From Pelobates cultripes (taxonomy: Eukaryota; Chordata; Amphibia; Anura; Pelobatidae), in contig OW240921.1 of assembly GCA_933207985.1 (NCBI GenBank), positions 772,611 through 836,610 of the forward strand: DNA of 64,000 bases, read 5' to 3'. The notes beneath the pieces were generated by a model, which was not told the DNA's origin, searched no databases, and was given only the letters and a program-made list of their open reading frames with translations. Shown here piece after piece: positions 1-13,985 of the stretch. Both the position numbers and the translations under genes were made by a program. Position 1 is the stretch's first letter. Every line of letters begins with the position of its first letter.

Positions 1-115
1 GCCTTTGTAAGCCCTCCCCTTCTACCCCGCCCAGGCTTTCTGCGGCTGTCCAATCACAGACTTTCCAATGCAGCTCAATGAGAAGTCTTTAAAAGACAGT
101 TTTCACAAGAAAGCA
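1..115 (+). repeat. Unclassified dispersed repeat, first of an inverted pair
   Basis: About 100 bases, including the segment GGCTGTCCAATCACAGACT, recur in inverted orientation at about 3424-3530. No family is recognised. The copy is cut by the window edge, so its true left end is unknown. It lies in the dyrk1b intron. Confidence 0.5.
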
Positions 116-591
116 CCTCCACAAGCTGAAGTGCTATATATTTGTGGAATGTGTTCTTTAATATAGCCATCTAATAAGATAAATGAAAAAAAAAAAAAAA
201 ACACACACACAAAACTGTATTAACATCCTCCATACTAAACTGGGTTCATTTACATAATTAGAAAAATACTCTTAATGTCTAAATGCTAATGTGGACACAG
301 ATGTTGGCGAAACAACAAAACTAGAAATCCTAACTAAACGACGTTCAGAAACCCACATTTAAATTTGAGAAGCCCACACCGGCTCACTTTGCATATTGTG
401 CATTCAGTGTCACAACTCAAGTGGCAAACTACTGATCATGTACTTGTTCAAATAAGAGGAGTTGACAAGACGTCTTTTGGATTCATGCCTGTAAAACACA
501 CACACACACACACACACCACAACATCACGGGCAGAGTGTCTTCACACTCTGAATGTCCAGAATATATAATCAGCTGTTGACCTATTTAACA
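116..591. other. Intronic stretch with no recognised gene
   Basis: This holds AT-rich sequence, a poly-A run near 186 and a (CA)n microsatellite near 497-516. The only open frame reads through the microsatellite and resembles no protein. It lies in the dyrk1b intron downstream of the exon at 4179-4367. Confidence 0.5.
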
Positions 592-1052
592 TTAAAGGGA
601 TACTATATCACCAGAACAACTACAGCTTAATATATTTGTTCTGGTGAGTATAATCATTCCTTTGATACCTCCACTGGCCACTCCTCACGTGGCTGTTAGA
701 GATGCTTCCTGGGGCAGTGCTGCACGGTGTGACTGACATTCAGTGTCTCCACCCTCTGCAGGCAGACATTGAACTTTACTCATACAGAAGCATTGATTCA
801 ATGTATCTCTATGAGGAGATGCTGATTGGCTTGTGCAGAGACTGCCCCTGATCTGACTCCTTGACAAGTTCAGCCAATACATCGCTTTCCATTATGAAAG
901 CATTGTGATTGGCACAGAGCTAGCAGCAGCAGACTGGAATAAAGGTAAGATATTATATTTATGGGGGTAAGACGGGGCCAGATGGCATTTTTTATAACAC
1001 TATAGGGTCAGAAATACATGTTTGTGTTCATGACACTGTAGTGTTTATTTAA
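592..1052 (-). mobile_element. T2-type (Kolobok-like) non-autonomous element, family 1
   Basis: The element starts TTAAAGGGATAC and ends at TTTAA, so it is bounded by TTAA. Its left part carries the CCAGAACAACTACAGC end. Its right part carries the CTATAGGGTCAGAAATACA end. Compared with other family-1 copies here (17967, 42539, 58749) it is inverted and somewhat degraded at the right end. The TTAAAGG terminus and TTAA target are the known signature of amphibian T2 MITEs. No protein is encoded. Confidence 0.75.
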
Positions 1053-1255
1053 TGACATAAGTGCGGTCTTTGTATTTGCAAAGCAAGAAGAATGAATCTC
1101 TTTCATAAGAAAAGCCAGGAAAGTGACAGAAGAATTATATATAATATCAGGTGAGCCACTCAACAACAAGAGACAAATATACATACATATATAGATCTTA
1201 ATATATCAGGCTTAGCTATTTTCTTACGAGTTGACTTTTCAACAATAAACTAGAC

Positions 1256-2488
1256 CAAGGGTGCCCAATAGGTCTATCGGTAGATCACAGACGGCTCTTT
1301 AATTAGCTGTGAGGTGAGGGTACAGCACTACCTGATTATGTGGAGGAGCTTAGGAAGATCATGCAGGTGCCAGAAAGCGCACAACGCCACACCAACATGA
1401 CTGACGCATTGGTGTAACTGGGGGCTATGGAGCATGCACGGCTGGCATGGCCCTCGGACTTGGGTGAAAAGGTCTGCAAGGGACTGGAAGCCACAACACT
1501 TAATTACTGCCCTTTAATACTGCAAAGGATAGAGTTTCCCATGGCCTGCTGGGAGAAAGTGAATTCAGGTCACTTCCTCCCAGCAAACAGGGTGCCACAT
1601 GGTGAGAATGGGAGGAACTGGGGAAGCATAGAGTCTGACTCCTATCTATCTCATCTCCCACTGAACCACAAGAACACCCCCGGCAGTAAACAGGAAGATA
1701 GCTTTACAAAATAAATTAAATAATAGCTATTTATAGATGTGTCCCCAGGCGCGTAGTGGAGAGTCAGCGCGCCAATCAGTGTGTGTGTATAGCGGAGAGT
1801 CTGTGTGCGCCGTGTGTGTACCTGTATGTATGTCTAATTGTCTGGCTGCACACGCATGTGGGTATCTGTGTGTGGCAATGTATACAGTCCAGCATTCAAA
1901 CACCAACACTGCACACAAATACACCCCTGCATTCCAACGTTAACAGTTTACAAATACACATGCCACAGTCTGTGTGGAGGGGACGAGGATATGAAGCATG
2001 TCATATCCCTGTACATCTCAAAACGCAACTGGCGCGGAGTCGATTCGTAATGAGGTCGGGCTGTGAGAAGCAGCAAACTTGGGGACCACCCTGGGCGGCA
2101 AAAGCTCTAGCTACACCACCGCGTTGACATGTTCGGCCTTTCTTTGCAGTGTTTCCAGGAAGCAGAAGGATCCGTTTGACACTGGATGCAGGCAGTGCTG
2201 AGGCGGTGGACCTTTGAGGCAGGAAGCAGCAAGCAGACATTACTTACGAGTAAAGGGCCTGTTTGCTGATTTTCTCTTGCTCTTTTTTTTTTTTTTAATG
2301 GAGCTGGACAGGGGGTTTGTAGAGAGGGGGGTGGCAGGGTTTTTTATTTTTTTTTATTTTACTAGATTAATTCATATGAAGATACATGCAGTAGTATCCT
2401 TTTTTTTGTAAGAAGTTTTTTGCAAGTATATCTTGTCGAGCTGGTCATTTAAAACGTAGATCATGACACAAAATTGTGGGCACCCCTG
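1256..2488. mobile_element. hAT-like non-autonomous element
   Basis: The left end CAAGGGTGCCCAATAGG and the right end GTGGGCACCCCTG form imperfect terminal inverted repeats of the hAT type. GTAGATCA occurs near both ends. The flanking octamers AACTAGAC and CCCTAGTC agree at 5 of 8 positions, which fits an old 8-bp duplication. The interior has CA/GT-rich sequence and poly-T runs and no transposase. Its short open frames are not protein-like. Confidence 0.55.
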
Positions 2489-2502
2489 CCCTAGTCTTGT
2501 AC

Positions 2503-3292
2503 TTAAAGGAACACTCTACACCAGGGGTCTGGTTTGGGATTTCGGGTGGGCAGTGGTGGGTTCTACAGAAAATGCCCAGTGGGCCTCGATGGCTGCCCAG
2601 TGGGCCTCGATGGCTGTGGACCATGTGAGTCTCCAGTGCCCGCCCATGCAGAGCCAGCATTGCTGTAAGCCCTCTCAAGCTGGTGAGGAGATCAAAGATC
2701 TCCCTCACCGGGCCACTGGCACTTCGTTCATTAGAGGGAGGGAAGGGCCTGGGAGGCTCTGTGTCCCTCCCGCGAGTAGGCCGGTCAGAGTGTTGCCGCA
2801 CATTACCATGGCAACGCTTCAATACAGTGCTGTGCTCTGCAGTGCTGTCAGAGAAACTGCAGGCTAAACTGACATGCCACCACTGGACCACCAGGGCTTC
2901 CAGCATTATGTGGCCCCTCCCTGGTAAAAGGTAAGAAGGAAGGGGTAGACATTAAGATAGATTTTCACATCTCACGCTACACACACACAATACACCCTCT
3001 CACCCTCTCACCCTCGTACAGCACCCTTCACACAAACAATACACCCTTAACACAAAACACACACAAAAAAAAAATCGAAGAGAAAATAGAAAAATTTTTA
3101 GATAAATTTAAGTTCATATTTTAAAAAGTAAAAAGAAAACCACCTTTCTAAACAAAATGTAAAAAATTAATACATAAAATCGCACTTGCGCTATAAAATT
3201 AGTTACTGCGGCACTGGTGGGGGGGTAAGGAAATGTTACCGTCAACAAAGATACAAAAGTGGGTGGTAGGTCTTAAAAGGATGACTACCCCT
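2503..3292. mobile_element. Degraded element(s) with T2-like start and CAGGGGT/ACCCCTG ends
   Basis: TTAAAGGAACACTCTA at 2503 looks like a T2 start and is followed at once by CAGGGGTCTGG. A reverse-type end ACTACCCCTG lies near 3292, and both sides carry CTACAC. The central part near 2870-2935 resembles 53440-53510 inside another nested element. The class is uncertain, and I would not defend the exact borders. Confidence 0.3.
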
Positions 3293-3423
3293 GCTACACA
3301 AATAAGAAACTGAAGTGCTTTATGAGTGAAAATGGTTCTCTCTTTTCCTTTTACAAAAAGTGCAGATTTCAACAAAAATTTACAATTTTATAAAAGGGAG
3401 TTTAGTTTAGTGGAGATAAATTC

Positions 3424-3530
3424 AAGAAGCAGCATTTGCCTTGCAAAGACTTCTCATTGAGCTGCATTGGAAGTCTGTGATTGGACAGCCACATAAAGTC
3501 TGGGCAGAATTGGTAGGGGGGGATGGGTTC
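3424..3530 (-). repeat. Unclassified dispersed repeat, inverted copy of 1-115
   Basis: Read on the minus strand this matches 14-115, including the segment around TGTCCAATCACAGACTT, with small differences. The two copies form an inverted pair about 3.3 kb apart in the dyrk1b intron. Confidence 0.5.
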
Positions 3531-4394
<864 letters not shown>

Positions 4395-4436
4395 TCATAT
4401 CACACTTTGAAAATGTTGCTGTAAATAGACCAGAAT

Positions 4437-5013
4437 ATGGGGACCCTGTAATCATCAGAACAACTACAGCTTATTGTATTGTGTTCTGGTGAGTAGAATC
4501 ATTGCCTTCAAGATTTTTGCTGTAAGCACTGTCTTTTCAGAGAAAATGCAGTGTTTACATTACAGCCTAGGGATACATCCACTGGCCACTACTCTGATGA
4601 CTGCTAGAGGTGCTTCATGAGGCAGTGCTGCACAGCGTGACTGACATTCAGTATCTCCTCCCTCTGCATGTAAAAACTGAACTTTTCTCAGAGATTCATT
4701 GATTCAATTCATCTCTATGTGGCCAGTGTTGTGTTTGGCTTGGGCTGGCTCTGTCCCTGATTTGCCTCCTTGACAGTTTTAGCCAATCCTATGCTTTGCT
4801 ATGGGAAAGCATCGTGATTGGTATTGAGCAACACTTCTGATGATGTCAGCCAAGCAGGCAGGTCATGGGTAGAGCCAGCAGCAGACTGGAGTAAAGATAA
4901 GAATATACTTTATGTAGGGAAGGCAAGGGGTAGGTGGGGTGGGGGATGGTGTTTTTAATACTATAGGGTAAGGAATACATATTTGTGTTATTGACCCTAC
5001 AGTGTTCCTTTAA
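4437..5013 (-). mobile_element. T2-type element, family 1, inverted
   Basis: It begins with the CAGAACAACTACAGC arm near 4460 and ends GACCCTACAGTGTTCCTTTAA at a TTAA (5010-5013). The left terminal TTAA has decayed to ATGG. The interior matches 592-1052 and other family-1 copies (CACTGGCCACT, CAGTGCTGCA). It is non-coding and lies in the dyrk1b intron. Confidence 0.7.
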
Positions 5014-5161
5014 AGAATGTTACATGGATTGTCTAGTTGAACATTAGCACCGTATTATAATATGTTATTTACACAATGCATTCAAAAAATTCAAACCCCT
5101 AAAATACTCCATCCCCTTCCAAAACCCAAACTCCTAAAATCAATAAATTACATACATCTAT

Positions 5162-6789
5162 TTAACCCCTTAAGGACGGAACCAAATGTACACGTTGTGA
5201 AAAAAACAAAATGTAAACAAAACCTGGCATTTGCGCTACATGTCTGTCCAACCGTAATTCACCTCTTTCATAGTAAATTCACCCACCCTTATTATATATC
5301 ATTTTATTCAGGGGAAACAGGGCTTTCATTTAATATCAAATATTTAGCTATGAAACATAATTTAATATGAAAAAAAATGGGAAAAAATGAGATTTTTTTT
5401 ATTTTTTTTAGTTCTACATGACATTTTAACGGTCAATGTCATAATACGGTTTGCTTTTACTGCAATAAAGTACACATATTTGTATTCAGTAAAGTCTCAT
5501 GTGTAAGACAGTTCCCCCCTATGTACAGGTTTTATGGCGTTTTGGGAAGTTACAGGGTCAAATATAGCACGTTACATTTGAAATTGAAATTCGCCAGATT
5601 GGTTACGTTGCCTTTGAGACTGTATACTAGCCCAGGAATGAAATTTACACCCATAATGGCACACCATTTGCAATAGTAGACAACCCAAGGTATTGCAAAT
5701 GGGGTATGTCCAGTCTTTTTTAGTAGCCATTTGGTCACAAACACTGGCCAAAGTTAGTGTTAGTATTTGTTTGTGTGTGAAAAATGCAAAAAACGCCAAT
5801 TTTGGCCAGTGTTTGTGACTAAGTGGCTACTAAAAAAGACTGGACATACCCCGTTTGCAATACCTTGGGTTGTCTACTATTGCAAATGGTATGCCATCAT
5901 AGGGGTAATTTTCATTCTTGGGCTACCATAGGGTCTCAAAGGCAACGTAACCAATCTGGCGAATTTTAATGTGAAAAAAATGAAACGCAAGCCTTATATT
6001 TGACGCTGTAACTTTTGAAAACACCATAAAACCTGTACATGAGGGGTACTGTTGTACTCGGGAGACTTAGCTGAACACAAATATTTGTGTTTCAAAACAG
6101 TAAAAAGTATTGCAGCAATAATATCGTCCGTGTAAGTGCTGTTTGTGCGTGAAAAATGCAAAAAACTTCACTTTTACTGGCGATATCATCGTTGTAATAC
6201 ATTTTACTGTTTTGAAACACTAATATTTGTGTTCAGCGAAGTCTCCCGAGTAGAACAGTACCCCCCATGTACAGGTTTTATGGTGTCTTGGAAAGTTATA
6301 GGGTTAAATATAGTGCTAGCAAATTAAATTCCCTTTACTTTCGGCATGGGTTGTCAGGCAGGTCCCGCTAATTGTAATTAAGATACCTAATTATGTAAAA
6401 ATATTACATAAATATATATGTAGAATTAATATATGTATATATATATATACACGTATGTGTATATATATGTATATATCTATATAATTTTTTTTATATTTTT
6501 ATTTATATATAGGTATATATATAGTGATATATACGTAGATATTTATGTATATAGATCTATATATTATTTCGTTCTACGTGTATTTTGATATATATATATA
6601 TATAAATTTCACAATACAGTTAGAACGAAATAACACACATCTATATATTTTTAAATGAATTTTTTAAATTATTTTTTTAATTTTATTTTTTAACGTATTT
6701 ACATTTTTATTTTTTTATATTATATATAAATATATATATAGCAATAATATTATATATATTTAATCAGTATCAGTCTACGTGTAATTTGA

Positions 6790-6836
<47 letters not shown>

Positions 6837-7193
6837 ATACATATATATATATAAGTATATATTATTATTTTTTTTACACTATTTATTTTATTTTAATTTT
6901 ATTTTCAGCCAGCAGGGGGACCACCTGTCATTACAGGCAGCCCCCCTGCTGGCAATGCTGCAGCCAGCTACCCCCGGCCATGTGATTGTGGGGTCCTCGC
7001 AAGGACCCCACTCTCACATGGCCGGGGGGCTTCCAGGAGGACGGACATGCCGCAGGGGGCTCCCTGGGAGTCCCCCGAACGCCGGTGACCGGGTAAGTAG
7101 GAAAAGACCGGAGGGCGTACTATTACGCCCGGCGGCGTTTAGAGCCGCTTAGAATAGGGCGTAATAGTACGCCCTCCGGTCTTAAGGGGTTAA
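5162..7193 (+). mobile_element. piggyBac-like non-autonomous element, complete copy (2.03 kb)
   Basis: It is bounded by TTAA at both ends. The left terminus is TTAACCCCTTAAGGACGG. The right terminus read inverted is TTAACCCCTTAAGACCGG. TTAA target and TTAACCC termini are typical of piggyBac elements. The interior is a series of palindromes. One large palindrome lies at about 5553-6010 and a second at about 6055-6255. An AT-rich block (6390-6870) is full of TATATA. A GC-rich right end carries a near-perfect hairpin (GGCGTACTATTACGCC and its complement, about 7105-7180). It encodes no transposase. Related copies are at 37225, 40800, 54712 and 59472. It sits in the dyrk1b intron. Confidence 0.75.
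5553..6010. repeat. Large imperfect palindrome inside piggyBac-like element
   Basis: The left arm (about 5553-5765) and right arm (about 5805-6010) are near reverse complements, separated by about 40 bases. Landmarks on both arms are GGTTACGTTGCCTTTGAGAC, AGACAACCCAAGGTATTGCA and CAAACACTGGCCAAA or their complements. The same palindrome recurs, complete or as single arms, in related elements at about 41100-41520, 55960-56340 and 60720-61000. Confidence 0.8.
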
Positions 7194-7771
7194 TTCTGGA
7201 GTGTCAGCTGACTGCTTTCAGCCACTCAAAGCACCCACTGCTGGTACATCCTTAACTACATTGCTAGTGGAGACCAGAAATCTTTATCAGAATTAAACTG
7301 CTCGAAAATGGTTAAACACTGAATGAAGGGACAGTGCCAGGGCACTCCAAACAAATCAATACAATTAAATGGTTAATATCTATTTTCAGTTGGCTATCGT
7401 CTCCTTGTAATGTTTCTATATATGCAGCGCTAGCAACGCCTGTTCCGGGATGTGACTCATTCATAGCAAAAACTGCGCATACAGACTCCAGGCACCATGG
7501 CCACATCAAACCAATGAAGTGGTCATGGTGCTTTGGATAACCCGGAGATCTGCTTATCAAGTTTTGTCTACTTGATTGCTATGCATAAGGAAAAGTATAT
7601 TTAGATACAGGGAGCGATATAGAAAGATTAGAAAAAGTTTATTTTTGGCGAAAAAGCTACCCTGTATTACTTTAAAAACAGTGGGTAAACAGGCATAAAG
7701 TCTTTTCATACACTAAGAGAATTACCATCTACCTCTTACAGAACTTTTCTCATACATAAAAAAAAAACATC
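7194..7771. other. dyrk1b intron, nothing recognised
   Basis: This is unique-looking sequence between two mobile elements. The overlapping open frames on opposite strands near 7312-7560 resemble no known protein and have no good splice sites. I see no RNA gene. Confidence 0.45.
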
Positions 7772-8354
7772 TTAAAAGGACACTATGGTCACCAAAACAA
7801 CTTTAGCTTAGTGTGACTTACACTGCCTTCCTAAACACTACTTGTAAAGAGTCATCTAATCTTTACATTTTGTTTATTGCAAATTATGTTTAATTTAAAA
7901 TTTCTTATCTCCAGCTCTGTTAATAGCTTGCTAGACGCTGCAGGAGCCATCTATGTGGTTAAAGTTCAATTTATAGAGCAGGGGGTAAAAACTTTTATAG
8001 TAATATATATATGTAACATCGCTGAAGTTTTGGGATTTCTGTGGGAAAAGCAAGTCTTATGGCTTGACTGGTGTGCAGATTTTTGTTTAACCTTGTATTA
8101 ACTATCCACAGACTTCAGGTGGAAGGGGTTTTCAATCACAATTTTTTCCCCACATCTTATTGAAACCATTTTGTTTTCATGCAGGCTCTGTGAGTCACAG
8201 CCAGGGGAGGTGTGGCTAGGACTGCATAAACAGAAACTAAAGTGATTTAACTCCTAAATCGCAGAGAAATGAGCAGTGAGACTGCAGGGACATGATCTAT
8301 ATACCCAAAGCTTTCATTAAGCTAAAGTTGTTTTGGTGACTATTGTCCCTTTAA
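7772..8354 (-). mobile_element. T2-type element, family 3
   Basis: It starts TTAAAAGGACACTATGGTCACC and ends GTGACTATTGTCCCTTTAA. The long inverted ends carry AACAACTTTAGCTTA and its complement TAAGCTAAAGTTGTT. TTAA borders both sides. The interior matches other family-3 copies (28602-29385). No coding capacity is seen. Confidence 0.75.
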
Positions 8355-9319
8355 TAATAAATAGAATATTATCCCTAAACTACCTGTATCTCATTAACTT
8401 TGAGAAACTGGAGAAACTGTGCTATTCTATAAAGTACACCAGGAAACCTCTCACTATGCTACCATCAGCAAGTCTCAGTGTCAGGTTCAGCCAAACTTCC
8501 CTTAATGATAACCTAGGAGACAGTCACCATAGAAGAATGTGAAAATGCATTATGACACATGGAGCCACTAGATGTTTAGGCCATTGGGAGTTCGCAGACT
8601 ATTCTCAAATTTGAGAAAAAAAATCCATATTTTTGGGGGATAACCCGCTTATAACAATTCTGATCCTCAGTAAAAGACATCACCCTCGCAACAAAGACGA
8701 AGCTTCTGTTTCTTCCTAAAGCTAATTTACTGGAAATGTTCCAGGACAAGGTTAAAGGCCCACCTAACACTACGATAGTACATCTTGTGATCAAATCTAA
8801 GAAAGCTATGGTCTCTTTTTGGAAAAACAACCACTATGTCCACGAGGGAAATGGTTCGAGCCTTGTCAAAACCAGAATCTATGAAGAAATGTCACAATGA
8901 ACCTTGGGCTTCCTGCCCAAGTTCCAGAGAGTATGGAAAGACACGTTCCAGCACTTACCCTCACAAACGCTGCATACACAAGACTTGTGCACTCCTCCAC
9001 CCTCTCCTCATCTGCCATCACCTCTTTCCTTTTCTTGCTTTTTTCTACTATCCTTCTGCTCTTTACATGACTACCTTAATGTAGATATGTAGGTCAAAGC
9101 ATTGTACAAGATGTACAACAATCCACCTTCTTTCGTATGTCGCTAAGGCTACTATTTAAGGAGATGGTAACATTAAGTAATGCAATGACTGGGCTTGCAA
9201 TAGGACCACACCCAATAGCAGGAAGACATCCAGCATCAGTTAGATGACCAAACGTTGCCTAACAACCACTAAGGTCCCACTATTGGCTGATAGACAGCCA
9301 CCAGAGGTGGCACTAACCC
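8355..9319. other. dyrk1b intron, nothing recognised
   Basis: Several short open frames occur on both strands (8576-9092), but none looks like a protein family and no exon-like conservation is recognisable. I see nothing else. Confidence 0.4.
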
Positions 9320-9850
<531 letters not shown>

Positions 9851-10359
9851 TCACAAATGACTGCTAGAGGTTGAACTGCAGATGACAAATTATGATCGAA
9901 AGTATTATAAACAGATTATGTAAGTTTGTGTGCATATTATAGGGCATTTGAGACATTTCAACTATTCAATTAAGTACCATATTTTTCGCTCCATAAGACG
10001 CACTTTTTTCCCCATCAAAAGTGAGGGGAAATGTCTGTGCGTCTTATGGAGTGAATGTGAAGCTTTACTTACCTGTCTTGTAGCGTGGGCCAGCAGCACA
10101 GCGCACTCCGCGGTACAGGAACTTCAATTTCAGGTTCAAACTCAGTGTGCACACTTCCTTTCAGTCCCGCCGGAAACCGGAACCTGAAATTGAAGTTCCT
10201 GTACCGCGGAGCGCGCTGTGAAGCCGGCCCAAGCTACAAGACAGGTAAGTAATTATGGGACAGGGGGACACTATGGGACAAGGGGAGGGGGGGACACTAT
10301 GGGACAAGGGGAGAGGGGGACACTATGGGACAAGGGGAGGGGGGACACTATGGAACAAG

Positions 10360-11374
10360 TGTGGCAAACCTAGCCACTTGGACATTATTTATGTACTGTC
10401 GCTTTAAGGGTTGCCTGTATGGTTTTCATGTTATATGTGTTCCAGCGTGTAATGTAATGCAATTGTAATACTGTATTTCCTGCCTGGGCTATCTGCCGAA
10501 AGCAGATAGCTGATTCCCTTTCGTTTCACGAACGGCACCTTTGCGGGCCGTTCGTGAACCGAACAAACCATCATTTAATAGCCCACACACTTAGAGGTGT
10601 GTGGCGCCTATTAACCGATTGCAACAATGTTGCAATCGGTAATTAGAGGCTCTCCAAGGTGGCCGTCGTTCGACTACCGACCATGCGGCGGTCGGCCATC
10701 TTGGATCCTTTGTTCCCTCAGCGGTGTTTGGTCGTCGAGCGCATGGTACTAAAAACGGCTACTCGACGGCACGAACACCGCTGAGCTTCCAGGCCATTTG
10801 GGAGGTCCGGGCCGTTCGGTATCCTGTTCCCTTACATACAATCGGTCTTTTGAAGATATGTTTTAATGAATGTGTTTTTCGTGAGGCGTTCGGTTGTTTT
10901 AGCTGGGATCTGAGCGGTAATCTCAGGAACGATGCGCTCAGTCCCCAGCTATCTACCGAACGTCCATTCGTTTAAATAGACCATATATTCAGAGAGTTAT
11001 GCATTTTAATACGAATTGTAGGTTCTGCTGCACGGAGGGATAATCCACTTAACGGTACATTCCTGTGGGAGGATCCCTCTTGTGCAGCAGTGCCTGATGG
11101 GAGAAATGTCCTGTACAGTAAGTCCCCCATGTAGTCCCCTCTGGGAATGCCCCTGGGAGGGGACTCAGGAAACCCCTTGCATGGGGACTTGTATAAATTG
11201 TGGAGCTGAAATAAAATACCTCAGTTGACTCCCAGCCTATGTGTCGTCTAGTTCTTGGGAAGGAAGGGTTACTGCAGTGCTACTTGGATTATTGTATGCC
11301 GATTCCCTGGATTATCCTTTGTTGTTCCTGTTACCCAGCGGAGATATTGTGGATTATACTGCCTCTCCGCTACA
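10360..11374 (+). mobile_element. Solo LTR (1015 bp) with 5-bp target duplication ACAAG
   Basis: The insert starts TGTGGCAAACC, ends CCGCTACA (TG...CA), and is flanked by ACAAG at 10355-10359 and 11375-11379. Removing it restores the minisatellite of the host element as seen at 13165-13300. A polyadenylation signal AATAAA lies at 11210-11215, suiting plus-strand orientation. No internal retroviral-type genes remain, so it is a solo LTR left by recombination. The lineage is not determined from the LTR alone. Confidence 0.75.
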
Positions 11375-11640
11375 ACAAGGGGAGGGGGGGACACTATGGG
11401 ACAAGGGGAGGGGGGGACACTATGGGACAAGGGGAGGGGGGACACAATGGGACAAGGAGAGGGGTAGACACTATGGGAGGGAAAGTGCACTATGGGATGA
11501 GAACACTATTGGACAAGGGGAGGAGGGGTTAACAATCACTATGGGACAGAGGAAAGGGTGGTTAAAATAACTATGGGACAGGGGAGGAGGGTTAAAGATC
11601 ATTATGGGACAGGAGAGGGGAGTGGGTGGTAAGGAACAAA
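11375..11640 (+). repeat. G-rich minisatellite (about 26-bp unit) in TIR element
   Basis: Units of the type GGGACACTATGGGACAAGGG repeat with decay towards the right. The same array lies at 10258-10355 left of the LTR and at 13165-13460 in the sister element. Open frames through it are repeat artefacts. Confidence 0.8.
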
Positions 11641-12134
11641 AAATCCTTAAAAAAAAAAATATTCTGAACAAACTGTCCCATAGTAAGAAACACAATGGGA
11701 CAGTTCAGAATATTTTTTTTCTGGGTTTCCTCCTCTAAAAACTAGGTGCGTCTTATGTTGAGGTGCGTCTTATGGAGCGAAAAATACGGTATACACCTGT
11801 GGTTCCTGCCCAGTGGGAGTCCTAGCCTGTATAGACACCTTGGAGCCGATCTCACAGCTATTGTTTTTGTTTGATGTACTTTTTAGAGGTAACCTTGAGG
11901 TGATTGAGGAGAAAACCTTTTAACATACACCTATATCTAGGTTATGTGGAAGCGCCAATGCATCACATTTCTTTATTTGTATTTTGGAGAATTTGTTTGC
12001 CATTAAAAGCTAGGTTAAATCCATTGTTCAGTCTATATAGGATTTTCGGAAAGCTCCAGGGGCAAAAGGAAATATTGTTGTCAGAAAGAAAATCTCAATT
12101 TCCATTGGTCCAAAGAGGAGCAAAAGAATATTAC

Positions 12135-12277
12135 CTGCTGATGATCAGCCATTGATTGAAGGCTGGAGAAAGGGGCGTGGCTGTGCTGACTCGACATGCT
12201 TGCCTCAGTGGGGACAAAGGCAAAGGGTGCAGCCAGACAGAGAGAGGACGACGACTTGCATCCTGTACTGCTGCCAC
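12135..12277 (-). CDS. dyrk1b: dyrk1b first coding exon; ATG at 12197, coding 12135-12197
   Basis: The start codon lies at 12197-12195 and 21 codons follow: MSSQHSHAPFSSLQSMADHQ and a final Q. The exon then splices at the donor GTAATA (12134) into VLPDMTILQ at 9706. The M---H-PFS------HQQVLPD pattern matches the N-terminus of DYRK1B proteins. Upstream, a pyrimidine-rich stretch ending CATCGTAG at 12278 gives a good acceptor, so 12198-12277 would be 5' untranslated sequence and at least one further upstream non-coding exon is expected. The open frame continues upstream of the ATG, but that peptide resembles nothing known, which is why I chose this start. The upstream exon and promoter were not recognised. 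Confidence 0.85.
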
Positions 12278-13599
<1,322 letters not shown>

Positions 13600-13985
13600 T
13601 ATATAACAAATTTCTATACAATTGAAGATACACACACACACACAGTGAGCGAAAAAAGTATTTGATCCCCTGCTGATTTTGAATGTTTGTCCACTGATAA
13701 AGAAATTATCAATCTATAATTTTAATGGTAGGTATATTTTAACAGTGAGAGACAGAATAACAAAACAAAACAAAAAAATATCCAGAAAAACACGTGTTAT
13801 AAATTGATTTGCATGTTAATGAGTGAGATAAGTATTTAATCCCCTAACAATTAGCAAGATTTCTGGCTCCCAGGTGTTTATACAGGTAAAGAGCTGAGAT
13901 TAGGAGCTCTCCTAATCTCAGCTTGTTACCTGTTTAAAAGACATCTGTCCACAGAAGCAATCAATAAGATTCCAAACTCTCCACC

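Larger units (their letters stand above)
9977..11789 (+). mobile_element. TA-flanked inverted-repeat element with CCATATTTTTCGCTCC ends
   Basis: The left end CCATATTTTTCGCTCCATAA and the right end CGAAAAATACGG (inverted: CCGTATTTTTCG) are flanked by TA on both sides. Inside are a perfect-looking palindrome around CCGCGGTACAGGAACTT and its complement (about 10105-10215) and a minisatellite of GGGACACTATGGGACAAGGG units. It encodes no transposase and the superfamily is uncertain. The TA target suits a Tc1/mariner-like mover. A solo LTR at 10360-11374 interrupts it. The second copy at 12852-13599 lies on the other side of dyrk1b exon 12135-12277, in the same orientation. Confidence 0.7.

Noticed and set aside
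5550..5799. Recurring peptides such as MFVTKWLLKKTGHTPF in several places
   Set aside because: They come from the palindrome arms of the piggyBac-like elements, read on either strand, and have no coding signature.
11239..11570. Glycine-rich frames with GTLWDKG repeats at 11.2-11.6 and 13.1-13.5 kb
   Set aside because: They translate the GGGACACTATGGGACAAGG minisatellite within the TA-type elements.
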